A stretch of 52,771 bases of DNA from Desulfovermiculus halophilus DSM 18834 (GTDB taxonomy: Bacteria; Desulfobacterota; Desulfovibrionia; Desulfovibrionales; Desulfothermaceae), in contig NZ_JIAK01000022.1 of assembly GCF_000620765.1 (NCBI RefSeq), positions 1-52,771 on the forward strand, in the 5' to 3' direction. The notes below the pieces were generated by a model. The model worked only from the letters and a program-made list of their open reading frames with translations, had not been told where the DNA came from and did not search any database. Positions 34,066 to 43,103 of the stretch are shown here, in pieces. How positions within the stretch are numbered: position 1 is the first letter of the stretch; every line of letters begins with the position of its first letter. The translations under genes were made by a program, and so were the position numbers.

Positions 34066-34676
34066 TGGGTTGTGTCCCTGCCCGGCTCATACATGTATTC
34101 GCGCAGGGTGATCCCCTGAGCTTTCCGATCCCCGCCTTTTGGATACGCAGTAACCGTGATTGCGGTCAGCTCCTGGACCCGGGTGGGATCGATCCGAACC
34201 TCCCACATGAACCCCGGATAGTGCTCAAACTCCCCTTGACCCTGGACCATGTTGTCCACTCCCAGGATTTTGCTCTGATTCAGCTTGAACTCGGCCAGCA
34301 TGGCGCAGCGTTCCCGGCTTTGGGTGCTGATGAACACGTCCTGGACGGACAGGGCGTTGTGCAGGACAGCGACCAGGGCAATGGACAAGATGCTCAGACT
34401 GACCAAAACCTCGATCAGGGTGAATCCGGAGGAGGAGGGCATGGGGCTAAGGGCTAAGGGCCGAGGGCGAAAGAAAGAAGACAGAGCACAGACTACAGAA
34501 GACAGGGGGCGGAAGGCATGGGGCATGCTGTGGGCAGAGAAAAAAGAATATGAGCGGTAAAGGGCTGCTCGAGGGCACGGAACAGGAACAGGCTGGAGAG
34601 TGGCCGTATGAGCCGTCCGCGCAGGCCTGTCGGGAGCGAGGATTGCTTTTGTTCTCTGCTGCGGGCCATCCCTCAT
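34062..34676 (-). CDS. gspI: Type II secretion minor pseudopilin GspI, with repeat-expanded leader
   Basis: A 204-residue frame. The mature part starts after G84: FTLIEVLVSLSILSIALVAV, then the GspI globular domain (ERCAMLAEFKLNQ; GFMWEVRIDPTRVQELTAITV). The open frame begins 5 bases after the gspH stop, giving an 84-residue leader with a segment (FRPRPLALSPMPSSSG) encoded by a 7-bp array. An ATG directly after the array would give a normal six-residue leader MPSSSG, but no ribosome binding site precedes it. The real start is thus uncertain. Role: pseudopilus tip assembly. Confidence 0.87.
   Translation of the reverse strand: MRDGPQQRTKAILAPDRPARTAHTATLQPVPVPCPRAALYRSYSFFSAHSMPHAFRPLSSVVCALSSFFRPRPLALSPMPSSSGFTLIEVLVSLSILSIALVAVLHNALSVQDVFISTQSRERCAMLAEFKLNQSKILGVDNMVQGQGEFEHYPGFMWEVRIDPTRVQELTAITVTAYPKGGDRKAQGITLREYMYEPGRDTTQ
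34437..34535. repeat. 7-bp tandem array inside the gspI leader
   Basis: GAGGGCA, TGGGGCT, AAGGGCT, AAGGGCC and GAGGGCG are followed by AAAGAAAGAAGACAGAGC, ACAGAAGACAGGGGGCGG and GGCATGGGGCATG. The vocabulary is the same as at 33903 and 11100. The array ends five codons before the cleavage glycine. Confidence 0.8.
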
Positions 34677-34680
34677 AGGA

Positions 34681-35361
34681 TCACGGCTCTTGTTCGATTT
34701 TCAGTTCCGGGGAAAAGGCCTGGAGCACAAGGGTCTTGGGCCGGCCGCCATCCAGGAGAAAAAAGCGGGAGGGCTGGGCGTATCCGCGAGGGCTGAAGAC
34801 AATCTGCACCTCCCCGGAGCTGCGCCGTTGCCCGGACCCGACTTGTATCCCCTGGAGGTCAGTCTCACCGGTGAGCAAGGGGTTTTTGTCCGGGCGGCTG
34901 TCCCGGCCTGTTCTGTTTTCTGTCCAGTATTTTGCCTTTTCCCCGCTGTCCAGGTCCAGGTGGAGAACGTGGGGCTGCCGGTCCAGCATGGCCTGATGGC
35001 GCAGGTCTGTAAACAGAGCGCGCATTCGGCGCAGATCGGACTTGAACCCGTCGGTTCCGAGTCCGCCGCGGATGGAGGCGATGGAGAGCCCCATGGTCAG
35101 GGACAGGATGAGAAGCACCACCATGATCTCCATGAGGGTGAAGCCGGGAGAAGAAGCATGGGGCATGGGGCATGGGGCATGGGGACTGGAACCCGCAGAA
35201 GAGGATCGGGGAGGATGGGCCATGGTGCTGGGGGCCAAGAAACAGCCCTGCCCTGACCCCTCCCTCCGGGCTGAAGACCGACCGGAGAGAGGGAAATAAG
35301 AGAAGAAACCGATCTTCCCTGATATCCAGGGATGCAGATGGAACAGGATGTGTGGGCTCAA
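34681..35361 (-). CDS. gspH: Type II secretion minor pseudopilin GspH, with repeat-containing leader
   Basis: A 226-residue frame from a TTG that overlaps the gspG stop (TTGA). The mature pseudopilin follows G73: FTLMEIMVVLLILSLTMGLS, then a GspH-type domain (GFKSDLRRMRALFTDLRHQAM; FSPRGYAQPSRFFLLDGG). The segment SPHAPCPMPHAS before the cleavage site is encoded by ATGCCCC heptamers. Each unit contains an ATG, and one in frame would give a short leader MPHASSPG. MAHPPRSSSAG further up is a third possible start. GspH is a minor pseudopilin of the T2SS tip. Confidence 0.87.
   Translation of the reverse strand: MSPHILFHLHPWISGKIGFFSYFPLSGRSSARREGSGQGCFLAPSTMAHPPRSSSAGSSPHAPCPMPHASSPGFTLMEIMVVLLILSLTMGLSIASIRGGLGTDGFKSDLRRMRALFTDLRHQAMLDRQPHVLHLDLDSGEKAKYWTENRTGRDSRPDKNPLLTGETDLQGIQVGSGQRRSSGEVQIVFSPRGYAQPSRFFLLDGGRPKTLVLQAFSPELKIEQEP
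35156..35190. repeat. ATGGGGC heptamer array inside the gspH leader
   Basis: GCATGGG heptamers are repeated about four times (plus strand), ending GGGGACTGG. The array is three codons upstream of the cleavage glycine of GspH. Confidence 0.85.
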
Positions 35362-35804
35362 TTCAGATTCCAGTTTCCGATATCAGCGTTGAATCCGTCC
35401 CCTCCCTGCTCTCCGTCCGCACCCAGGGAGAAGAGGTCAAACTCCTCATGTTCTCCGGGATAGATATAGACGTACTCATTGCCCCAGGGATCGTCCGGAA
35501 TCTGGGATATATATCCGTTTTCCGGATAGTTGCGCGGTGTCTGTCCCACCCCCGGCTTTTCGGCCAGGGCCTTGAGCCCCTGCTCAGTGCTGGGGAAAAA
35601 GCCGTTGTTCAGCTTGAACTGCTTCACAGCCATGGCCAGGTTCTCGATCTGCATCTTGGTCTTGACCACCCGGGCCTTGTCCGGCTTGTCGGTCAGCCTG
35701 GGCACGATCAGCCCGGCCAAAATGCCCAGGATGACGATGACCACCATGAGCTCGATCAGGGTAAAACCGGCCTTTTTCCTGTCTCCAGTCTGTTGCAAGT
35801 TCAT
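35358..35804 (-). CDS. gspG: Type II secretion major pseudopilin GspG
   Basis: A 148-residue protein starting MNLQQTGDRKKAG (GAGG five bases upstream; five more codons are possible). Cleavage after the Gly gives FTLIELMVVIVILGILAGLIVP, the major pseudopilin helix (quoted as FTLIELMVVIVILGI). The C-terminal domain has the GspG hallmarks FFPSTEQGLKAL, DPWGNEYVYIYPG and DLFSLGADGEQGGDG (calcium-binding loop). The leader is of normal length, in contrast to gspH, I and J. It builds the pseudopilus shaft in the periplasm. Confidence 0.95.
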   Translation of the reverse strand: MNLQQTGDRKKAGFTLIELMVVIVILGILAGLIVPRLTDKPDKARVVKTKMQIENLAMAVKQFKLNNGFFPSTEQGLKALAEKPGVGQTPRNYPENGYISQIPDDPWGNEYVYIYPGEHEEFDLFSLGADGEQGGDGFNADIGNWNLN

Positions 35805-35841
35805 CACATCCTCATTCATGCAAAATAGGGTTATAAAAGGT

Positions 35842-35879
35842 AATTCTTCGAGGTAGCCTGTGGGTTTTTGGAGTTTGCT
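35842..35879. mobile_element. Foldback element left-end fragment upstream of gspG
   Basis: ATTCTTCGAGGTAGCCTGTG followed by GGTTTTTGGAGTTTGC is a truncated left end of the foldback family. It lies between gspF and gspG on the T2SS strand. Confidence 0.6.
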
Positions 35880-35950
35880 CGGGAAAGAAACGTACGGTTT
35901 CTTTTTCCGTCATTGCCTGGTTCGGCACGTACATTACTTGAAAAAGACCC

Positions 35951-36066
35951 GAGATTCTTCAGTCGCTGCGCTTCTTCAGAATGACAAGAGGGGGGCATTT
36001 GTACCATCCGGCGGGCGGCCATTATTCTTGTCATTCTGAGCGAGTCTGCGAGCGAAGAATCTCTGA
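35951..36066. repeat. AGATTCTTC palindromic element (copy 5)
   Basis: It runs from AGATTCTTCAGTCGCTGCGC to GCGAGCGAAGAATCTCTGAT and is nearly identical to the copy at 3419-3540. It lies in the gspF-gspG gap. Confidence 0.75.
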
Positions 36067-36079
36067 TCAAAATGGATAA

Positions 36080-36511
36080 GGTTCTTCGACGTAGCCTGTG
36101 GATTTTTGGAGTTTGCCGTTTCTTCTGTGTGCCCACTTTCGGCCCGGTATTTTCTAAGTCCCGCCAAAGGGGGATCCCTGCCCCTCCCGGCTACTCACGT
36201 GCAGGTCACTGCTTTCTGTGTCGAAGACCCTTTTCTTTCTTCGGTTTCGTAATCGCTATCGGGATCGATATCCATAAACTGAGGGTTCCTGCTGCACGGA
36301 ATGACATATTCTTTCGATTTCGATAGCGATCCCGATTTTGATTTGGATTATCCCAACTATTAGCTCATAACAGTTTTTCATACGAAAGCGTATCATACAC
36401 GTGAGTGCCGGGTGGCGGGACCAAGGAAATGTGCGGGCCTGCCGCTCACGGCACACAGAAGAGACGGCAAACTCTTATGTAGGCAATTCCACTTTCTGGG
36501 TCGAAGAGCCA
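36080..36511. mobile_element. Composite foldback element with internal GAT-hexamer element, in the gspF-gspG gap
   Basis: The left end GGTTCTTCGACGTAGCCTGT is at 36080 and the right end, inverted GGCTCTTCGACCCAGAAAGT, is at 36511. The middle (about 36230-36382) is a GAT-hexamer element ending CAGTTTTTCAT. At 432 bp this is the longest copy. The flanks ATGGATAA and ATGTATCT match at only 5 of 8 bases. Together with the two preceding entries it separates gspG from gspF by 724 bases without a gene. Confidence 0.75.
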
Positions 36512-36528
36512 TGTATCTGTAATCTTGG

Positions 36529-37749
36529 TCATCGAATCAGCTGACTCATATCGAAAATCGGCAGCAGCACAGCCAGCACAACAAAGCCGACGATGCCGCC
36601 CAGAACCAGAATCATGACCGGCTCCAGCAGGCTGGTCAATGCGGTCAGGCGGTTGGAGACGTAGTTCTCGCTGTTCTGGGCCACTTTCAGGAACATGGCA
36701 TCCAGCTGTCCGCTTTGTTCTCCCGCGCTGACCAGCTGGACCATGGTCGGGGGGAACAGGGTGCCACGGGCCATGGGCTTGGCCAGGGAGCTGCCTTCGC
36801 TGACCTCCTTGATGATCCGGTCCGTGGCCTGTTGGACAAGGGAGTTGGAGACCACATTGCGGACGATCTTCAGGGCCTGGAGCAGGGCGACTTCGTTTTT
36901 GAGCAGGGTCCCCAGGGTATGGCAGTACCGGCTGAGGACAATGTGGTGCAGCAGGGACCCAAGCAGGGGCATGCGCAGCAGCCATGCGTCCAGCACGGGC
37001 CGCCCCCGGCTGCTGGAGGCCATGCGCTTCAGGGCCAGGCCTGCGGCGGCCAAGAGCAGGGGCACAACCCACCAGTAGGCATGGAAGACCTCGCTGATCT
37101 GGATGAGGATGATGGTGGGCAGGGGCAGGGCCTGCTCGAAATCCAGAAAGATCTGGGTCACCTTGGGCACCACGTAGGACATGAGGAAAAAGACGACCCC
37201 CAGGCTGACCAGGAGGATGAGGGCCGGGTAGGCCAGGCTGGACTGCAGCTTGCGTTTTAAGGACTCCTGCTGCTCCCCGAAATCGGCCAAACGCTCCAGG
37301 ACCAGCTCCAGGGTCCCGGAGCTCTCCCCGGCCCGGACCATGGCCGCATAGGTTGGAGGGAATGCCTGGCGCTGCTCTTCCATTGCTGCGGCCAGACTGG
37401 ATCCCTCGTTGATCCGTTCCCTGATCTGGGCCAGGGTGCGGTACAGTCCGCCTTTCTTGACCTGCTGCAAGACGCTGTCCAGACAGGAGGCCAGGGGGAT
37501 TCCGGCGGACAGCAGGGTGGCCAGCTGCCGGATGGCCACCACCAAATCCCCGGAGTTGACCCGATTGAACAGCCGGCTCCGCCACCCGGAAAGGGAGGGC
37601 GCGGATTGGGCCGGAAGGGGGTCTATCCGCCGGGGATACAGGCCGTCCCGGCGCAGACTGTCCTGGACCATGCGTCCGCTGTCTGCGCTGATGATCCCCT
37701 TGTGCTCCTTCCCTTTGCGGTCAAGTGCTATGTATTCATATACAGGCAT
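36529..37749 (-). CDS. gspF: Type II secretion inner-membrane platform protein GspF
   Basis: This 406-residue protein has the usual N-terminus MPVYEYIALDRKGKEHKGII and two T2SF cytoplasmic domains. Each is followed by membrane segments (SSLAYPALILLVSLGVVFFLMSY; VVPLLLAAAGLAL; SLLEPVMILVLGGIVGFVVLA, quoted as LEPVMILVLGGIVGF). It anchors the pseudopilus assembly machine in the inner membrane and contacts GspE. It starts five bases after the gspE stop. Confidence 0.95.
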   Translation of the reverse strand: MPVYEYIALDRKGKEHKGIISADSGRMVQDSLRRDGLYPRRIDPLPAQSAPSLSGWRSRLFNRVNSGDLVVAIRQLATLLSAGIPLASCLDSVLQQVKKGGLYRTLAQIRERINEGSSLAAAMEEQRQAFPPTYAAMVRAGESSGTLELVLERLADFGEQQESLKRKLQSSLAYPALILLVSLGVVFFLMSYVVPKVTQIFLDFEQALPLPTIILIQISEVFHAYWWVVPLLLAAAGLALKRMASSSRGRPVLDAWLLRMPLLGSLLHHIVLSRYCHTLGTLLKNEVALLQALKIVRNVVSNSLVQQATDRIIKEVSEGSSLAKPMARGTLFPPTMVQLVSAGEQSGQLDAMFLKVAQNSENYVSNRLTALTSLLEPVMILVLGGIVGFVVLAVLLPIFDMSQLIR

Positions 37750-37754
37750 ACATC

Positions 37755-39449
37755 TTATACCTGGGTGACCCGGAGGACCTCATCGATGCTGGTTTCCCCG
37801 GCCAGGACCTTGCGCACTCCGTCCTGGCGCAGGGTGCGCATGCCTTCCTTCACGGCCAGCTGACGGATCTGGTTGGATTCCGAGGTGTGCAGGACCAGGG
37901 ACTGGATCGCCTCGCTGACCCGCAGAAACTCGAAGATCCCGGTCCGGCCCTTGTATCCGGTCTGCAGGCAGGCCTCGCAGCCCACCGGCTTGAAGAACCG
38001 TCCCTCCAGCCCCTTGGCCCCGGGACCGAGCTCTTTGAGTTCCAGCTCGGCCGGCGCATAGGACTGCTTGCAGTTGGGGCACAGGCGGCGGACCAGGCGC
38101 TGGGCCAGGATGGCATGCACAGAGGAGGAGACCAGGAAGGGCTCAATGCCCATATCGATGAGCCTGGTAATGGCCCCGGAGGAGTCGTTGGTATGCAGGG
38201 TGGAAAAGACCAGGTGGCCGGTGAGGGCGGCCTGGATGGCGATTTCCGCGGTTTCCAGGTCCCGGATCTCCCCGACCAGGATCACGTCCGGGTCCTGGCG
38301 GACCATGGAGCGCAGGCCGTTGGCAAAGGTCAGCCCGATCCTGGAGTTGACCTGCATCTGCCCGATGCCGTCCAGCTGGTACTCAATAGGGTCTTCGATG
38401 GTCAGGATGTTCTTGTCCGGGGTATTGATTTGGGTCAAGGCCGAATACAGGGTGGTGGTCTTGCCGCTGCCCGTGGGCCCGGTGACCAGGATGATTCCGT
38501 GGGAGATACGGATCAGTTTTTCAAAGATGTCCAGGTGTTCCCGGCTCATGCCGATCTCCTGCAGATTCAGGACCCGGACGTCCTTTTCCAGGAGACGGAG
38601 GACCAGACGTTCTCCAAAGGCGGTGGGCAGGGAGGAAACCCGCAGGTCCACCTCCCGGTCTCCGATCCGGATATTGATCCGCCCGTCCTGGGGGATGCGT
38701 TTTTCGGCGATGTTCAGGCTGGCCAGGATCTTGACTCTGGAGACCACGGCTGGATGCAGCTTTTTGGGCAGGGTCAGGATGTCGTAGAGTACCCCGTCCA
38801 TGCGGAAGCGGATCTTCAGCTCCTGCTGATAGGGCTCGATATGGATGTCGCTGGCCTTGTAGTGCACGGCCTGGGACAGGATATGGTTGACCAGCTTGAT
38901 CACCGGGGCCTCGCTGGTCTCATCCAGCAGGTCGGCGCTGATTTCCTCGTCGAATTCGTTGAAAAAGGATTCGCTGTCTTCTGCATCCAGGCCCTGGATG
39001 ATATGCTCGGCCCCGTTCTGCACATGCCCAAAGGCCCTGTTCACTGCGGACAAAACAGCTTCGCTCGGGGCCAGGACGGAGTCGATGCGCCGGACTTTGA
39101 GCAGGATCCTGAGCTGATCCAGGGCCAAAATGTCCAGAGGGTCGCTGAGGACGACAGTGGCTGTGTCCCCTTCAAGGCGCAAGGGGAGCAGGGTATGGGC
39201 CTTGAGAAAATGAATGGACAGGTCATTGACCAGACCGGGCTGAATAGCGTCGTCTGCGATGCTGTCCTGAACCGGCAGGTCCAGGACATGGGCGTAGGCC
39301 GCCAGGAGATCCTTTTCCGAAGCCCTTTTTTCCTGGAGCAGGAAACGGGTCAGGGTCTGTCCGTTTGTTCTCCCGGTGCGATAGGCAGCGAGGTCCTCGG
39401 TTTGAATCACGCCGTGGGAGGTAAGATAGGATTGCAGCGTATAATGCAT
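37755..39449 (-). CDS. gspE: Type II secretion ATPase GspE
   Basis: About 564 residues from MHYTLQSYLTSHGV; a TTG at 39476 would add nine. The N-terminal MshEN/N1E-like domain contacts GspL. Walker A GPTGSGKTT lies near residue 325, with the Asp box before it, Walker B ILVGEIRDLETAEIAIQAAL and the His box STLHTNDS. The tetracysteine zinc motif CPNC...CEAC is present near residue 490, as in GspE/PilB. It is a hexameric cytoplasmic ATPase that drives pseudopilus extension. The gap upstream to gspD is filled with repeats. Confidence 0.95.
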   Translation of the reverse strand: MHYTLQSYLTSHGVIQTEDLAAYRTGRTNGQTLTRFLLQEKRASEKDLLAAYAHVLDLPVQDSIADDAIQPGLVNDLSIHFLKAHTLLPLRLEGDTATVVLSDPLDILALDQLRILLKVRRIDSVLAPSEAVLSAVNRAFGHVQNGAEHIIQGLDAEDSESFFNEFDEEISADLLDETSEAPVIKLVNHILSQAVHYKASDIHIEPYQQELKIRFRMDGVLYDILTLPKKLHPAVVSRVKILASLNIAEKRIPQDGRINIRIGDREVDLRVSSLPTAFGERLVLRLLEKDVRVLNLQEIGMSREHLDIFEKLIRISHGIILVTGPTGSGKTTTLYSALTQINTPDKNILTIEDPIEYQLDGIGQMQVNSRIGLTFANGLRSMVRQDPDVILVGEIRDLETAEIAIQAALTGHLVFSTLHTNDSSGAITRLIDMGIEPFLVSSSVHAILAQRLVRRLCPNCKQSYAPAELELKELGPGAKGLEGRFFKPVGCEACLQTGYKGRTGIFEFLRVSEAIQSLVLHTSESNQIRQLAVKEGMRTLRQDGVRKVLAGETSIDEVLRVTQV

Positions 39450-39625
39450 GATCAGATGGAAAGCTTGCTGGTTCAAGGCTCCAGGTTTGCGGTTAAATTA
39501 ATAATTTTGTCTATCATTCTTTGGACCGACAGGCGCCGGCCTGGTTTTTTCCCAAATTGGTAAGACCCCGAACTGTCGCTGGAATGATAAGATGCTGAAT
39601 AAAAATAAGGTCTCAGAGTCACCAT

Positions 39626-40000
39626 CCCAACCACCCCTGCCCCTCCTTGCCAAGGAGGGGAGTTACTAATGGGTGCGAAATGTTCTTTATCCCGCCTATG
39701 GCAGGACTCGCGCATGAAGCAAGCGGGAATGTATTTCCCGCGCAGCTGAGTGCAGCGCGCAAAAAGTAAACAACTTTTTGCTCTCATTAATAAGAGAAGC
39801 GGTTGTTGTGTGTACGTTTTTTATCCGCAAGTGTCTGCCTTATCGAAAACCGTAATCGTAGATCTAAAGCAAGATCATCCAGTTACGAGTCCCTTCCTTC
39901 GCAAGGAGGGGCAGGGGTGGTTGAAAAATGACAACTTCCTTAAATTCTTCCGTCGCTGCGCTCTTTCAGAATGACAAGAGGGGCTATCAGAATTAGCCGG
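39626..40000. repeat. Second CCAACCACC-ended element plus AGATTCTTC end (gspD-gspE gap)
   Basis: CCCAACCACCCCTGCCCCTC starts at 39626 and GCAGGGGTGGTTG ends at 39923. After 20 bp a partial AGATTCTTC palindrome follows (ATTCTTCCGTCGCTGCGC at 39944). The arrangement matches 5398-5864. The 564 bases between gspE and gspD contain no gene. Confidence 0.65.
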
Positions 40001-40013
40001 GTCTTTGTATCGC

Positions 40014-41965
40014 CTAGGGCAATACTCCGAAGGTCTTGTACTCATCGGTCATGGCCTGGATCTGCCCTTCCGGTCCGAAGCGGAAGCGGTTCAGCTCCCG
40101 GGACTTGGCGTAGGCGATTGTCTGGGCGTCCTGGGCGGTCTGCACCACCTGGGGGGTGATGAAAACCATCAGGTTGGTCTTGTTCTGCTGATCCTGGGAC
40201 GACTTGAACAGGTTTCCCAGAACAGGAATGTCCCCAAGCAGCGGGATCTTGGACTGAAAGTCCGAGTTCTTGTTCTCCATAAGCCCGGAAATGACCACTG
40301 TCTCTCCGTCCTTGACCGATACAGTGGTCTCCGTGGTCCGCTTGCGGGTGATTGGGGTCTGGCTGCTGAACTCAATGTTGGGGTCGATGCGGCTCACTTC
40401 CTGATACAGATTGAGCTTGATCCAGCCCTTGTTGTTGATCAGGGGGGTGACCTTCAGGGCACTCCCACGTCCTTGTATTCGAAGTTGCTGTAGTCGTTGT
40501 CCGCCTCGGTTTCCTGGCGGCTGGTGATAAAGGGCCTGTTTTCGGCAATAACCACGGTGGCCTCTTCATTCTCCATGGTCATCAGCTGGGGGGTGGAAAT
40601 GATGTGCACTGCATTGTCGGTCTGGGAGGCGTTGATGAAGGCTCCCAGACTGAAGTATTCTTCGCCGTTGAAGGTAAAGGGCACGGCCAGGGTGCCCAGG
40701 CTCAGCCCGCTGTTGCCCGGATCTGAGTCGAACCGGCCGAGAAGGTCGTCCACGTTCTGGCCCACCGGACCGTTCCCGGTCCCGAACAGCACCCCGTCCT
40801 CGGAGCCCAGCTCTGTCCCGGCCTGCCAGTTGACCCCGAAATTGAAGGTCTTGTCGCTGCTGACCTCGATGATGGCCGCTTCTACAAAGACCTGTCTTCT
40901 CGGTTGATCCAGCTTTTGAATAATGGGCATCAAGGTGTCGAACTCCCTGGGTTCGGCCACGATGACCAGGCTGTTGGAGGGCTTGTCAGCCACTATGGAC
41001 ACGTCTGTGGAGATGACCGCCTGCTGGTCATCCTGCTCGCTGGATTTGCCGGCCAGCTGGCTCAAGACCTGGGCCAGGGCGTCAGCCTGAGCGTTTTCCA
41101 GGGCCACCACCCGAATGTTGTCCAGGTTTTGGGGAGTGGGCTGATCCATTCTGCGCACAAGGTCCTGAAGTCTTTGTGTATGCTCGGCATCGGCCAGGAC
41201 CACAATGGAGTTGGTCCGTTCAACTGGAACAAAGGCCACCCGGCCATTTTGCAGGGCCTCCTTGCCTTCCTGGCCTGCGCCCAGAAGCGTGTTCAGCTTT
41301 TGAACCACTTTCTCGGCCGAGGCGTGTTCCAGCTGAAGAAAGGAGATGCGTCCGCGAAAGCTTTGGGTATCCACATTGCTTACGATTTTTGAGATGCGCT
41401 CTACGTTGGAGGCGTAGTCGATGATGATCAGGGTCTCGGACGGGGGATAGGCCACCACGAGGCCCTGCTTGGAGACCATGGGAACCAGGATCTTGCGCAG
41501 TTCGGCGGCCGAGGAATGGTCCAGGGGCAGAATCCTGGTCACGACCTCGTCGTCTGCCGAGGATGGAGCCGCCCTGATCAGCGGAGTGTCCTTCTGCCTG
41601 GACTCCACAGTGCGCACGATCTTGATCACATCCCCGGAGGGAATGGTGGTGAAACCGTGGACTTCCAAAACAGATTGGAAGACCTTGTAGGCCTCGTCCA
41701 CGGTCAAGGGACTGGGAGAGAGGATGGTCACCTTGCCCTTGACCTTGTCGTCGACAACAAAGTTCTTGCCGGTCAGGTTGCTGATGAACTTGATAAAGAC
41801 CTTGAGGTCAACCTGGTCGAAGTCCATGTTCACCCGCTTTTGATTCTGAGCCTGCTCCTGGGCCTGTCCGGTATGGGCCAAGGGCGGGACAAATACCAGG
41901 GCGAGGAAAATGGCTGTACTCAGAATGAAAGGCCAGGACATGTTTGGCATGAAACGTCTTGGCAT
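40014..41965 (-). pseudogene. gspD: Type II secretion secretin GspD, apparent single-base frameshift
   Basis: The start is MPRRFMPNMSWPFIL with a signal peptide ending near AHTGQA. The N0 domain (MDFDQVDLKVFIKFISNLTG), the N1-N3 repeats and the secretin core (VEAAIIEVSSDKTFNFGVNW) follow. At about 40460 the frame breaks after YKDVGV. The next frame continues LKVTPLINNKGWIKLNLYQE through VVISGLMENK and IPLLGDIPVLGNLF. One missing G restores a 650-residue secretin, the normal length. GspD forms the outer-membrane channel. Without correction the protein loses its last beta-barrel part and would be non-functional, so assembly error or recent mutation must be distinguished. Confidence 0.88.
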
Positions 41966-42011
41966 GGGACTGTGTTCTCCGTTAGGATGGGGCGGCTTGC
42001 ATGCGCTGGTT

Positions 42012-42941
42012 TTACCGCAGCCTGTAGAGCAGGGTCTTTTCCTCTCCGTTTCGCTGAATCTGCAGCTGTACGCTGTCTGCTGATTCAACTTCCTGCACCA
42101 AATCCAACACCCCTTGGGGACTGGTCAGCTCTGCATCTTTGGTCCGGACCAAGACGTCCCCGTTTTTCAGCTGCAGGAGGTCGAAGAAGCTGCCTTCCTG
42201 GATGTTGTTTATCTGCATTCCCACTGAGGTCCCGTCTTTACCATGCAGGCTGAGATCGGCCTGTTCCAAGATTCCGCTGAGATCGGAGACCGCCTCCCGG
42301 ATCTCTTCCCGGTCCAGGGCAACCGTCTCTTCCTGCCCGTTCTCGGTTTCGGCAGCGGAAGGCGAATTTTGGTTTGAGCTCTCTTGCAGTCTATCCCGCA
42401 CCTTGTAGTCAATGGACAAAGCCGCATCTTCTTGGCCGGCGTTGACGATGACGTTGTTGCGTACAATGTCTGTTATCCGGGCATCATTGATTCTGTCCCC
42501 TACGGTCTTCAGCTCCTGCCGGTTGTTTTTGGTGTCTTCAATGATGGCCCAGCTGTTGTCTTCTGAGGTGGTGATAGTTCCAATGAGTCGAAATTGTTTG
42601 ATGTTTTCGGCCAGGGGGAGATCTTTTAAATCCATTTCCGAGGTCGCGCCTTCTCCTTCCGCAGGTTCAATCGGGCTTCCCCCGAAGATGTTGCGTTGAA
42701 CGATAGTTTGGATATCGACTGCATCCGTGTTTTGATCTCCGGATTCTCCGGTGGCTTCCCTGCTTCCGGCCGGGGGTGTTCCAAACCGGGTATCCGGAAT
42801 GGGCTGCAGTTCGTGTCCGATCCAGGAGTTCACCGCTGTAGTCAGAAAATAAAGGCAGATGCCCAGGACCAGCATGGTGCGAGTCCATGTATAGAGAGCC
42901 GTGGGCTGGGCAGGGAAGAGTAAGGACAAAAACGTGTGCAT
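42012..42941 (-). CDS. gspC: Type II secretion inner-membrane clamp protein GspC
   Basis: A 309-residue bitopic protein: short N-terminus, one membrane helix (TMLVLGICLYFLTTAVNSWI), proline-rich linker, homology region (VQRNIFGG...IKQFRLIGTITTSEDNSWAIIED) and a C-terminal PDZ domain (GMQINNIQEGSFFDLLQLKNGDVLV). It links the inner-membrane platform to the GspD secretin. The ATG has no ribosome binding site because a 7-bp tandem array ends two bases before it, which may lower or alter its expression. It ends 46 bp before gspD. Confidence 0.92.
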   Translation of the reverse strand: MHTFLSLLFPAQPTALYTWTRTMLVLGICLYFLTTAVNSWIGHELQPIPDTRFGTPPAGSREATGESGDQNTDAVDIQTIVQRNIFGGSPIEPAEGEGATSEMDLKDLPLAENIKQFRLIGTITTSEDNSWAIIEDTKNNRQELKTVGDRINDARITDIVRNNVIVNAGQEDAALSIDYKVRDRLQESSNQNSPSAAETENGQEETVALDREEIREAVSDLSGILEQADLSLHGKDGTSVGMQINNIQEGSFFDLLQLKNGDVLVRTKDAELTSPQGVLDLVQEVESADSVQLQIQRNGEEKTLLYRLR

Positions 42942-42943
42942 AG

Positions 42944-43010
42944 TCAGAGATCAGAGGTCAGAAGTCAGAGATCAGACGTCAGAAGTCAGAGATCAGAGGC
43001 CAGACAAAGG
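42944..43010. repeat. AGARGTC 7-bp tandem array directly upstream of gspC
   Basis: Units AGTCAGAG, ATCAGAGGTCAGAAGTC, AGAGATCAGACGTCAGAAG and so on have a seven-base periodicity. The array reaches the gspC start codon (42941) and displaces any Shine-Dalgarno. Confidence 0.85.
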
Positions 43011-43103
43011 TCAGTCAAAACAATATGTTATGCATTCAATGTTTGTCGCAAATGAACGGAAGACGACTTTGTGCAGTCCCCCTTCAAGACATTTTCGCCT
43101 GCC

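Noticed and set aside
37725-39563. 612-codon open frame opposite gspE
   Set aside because: Antisense shadow; GspE motifs are on the minus strand.
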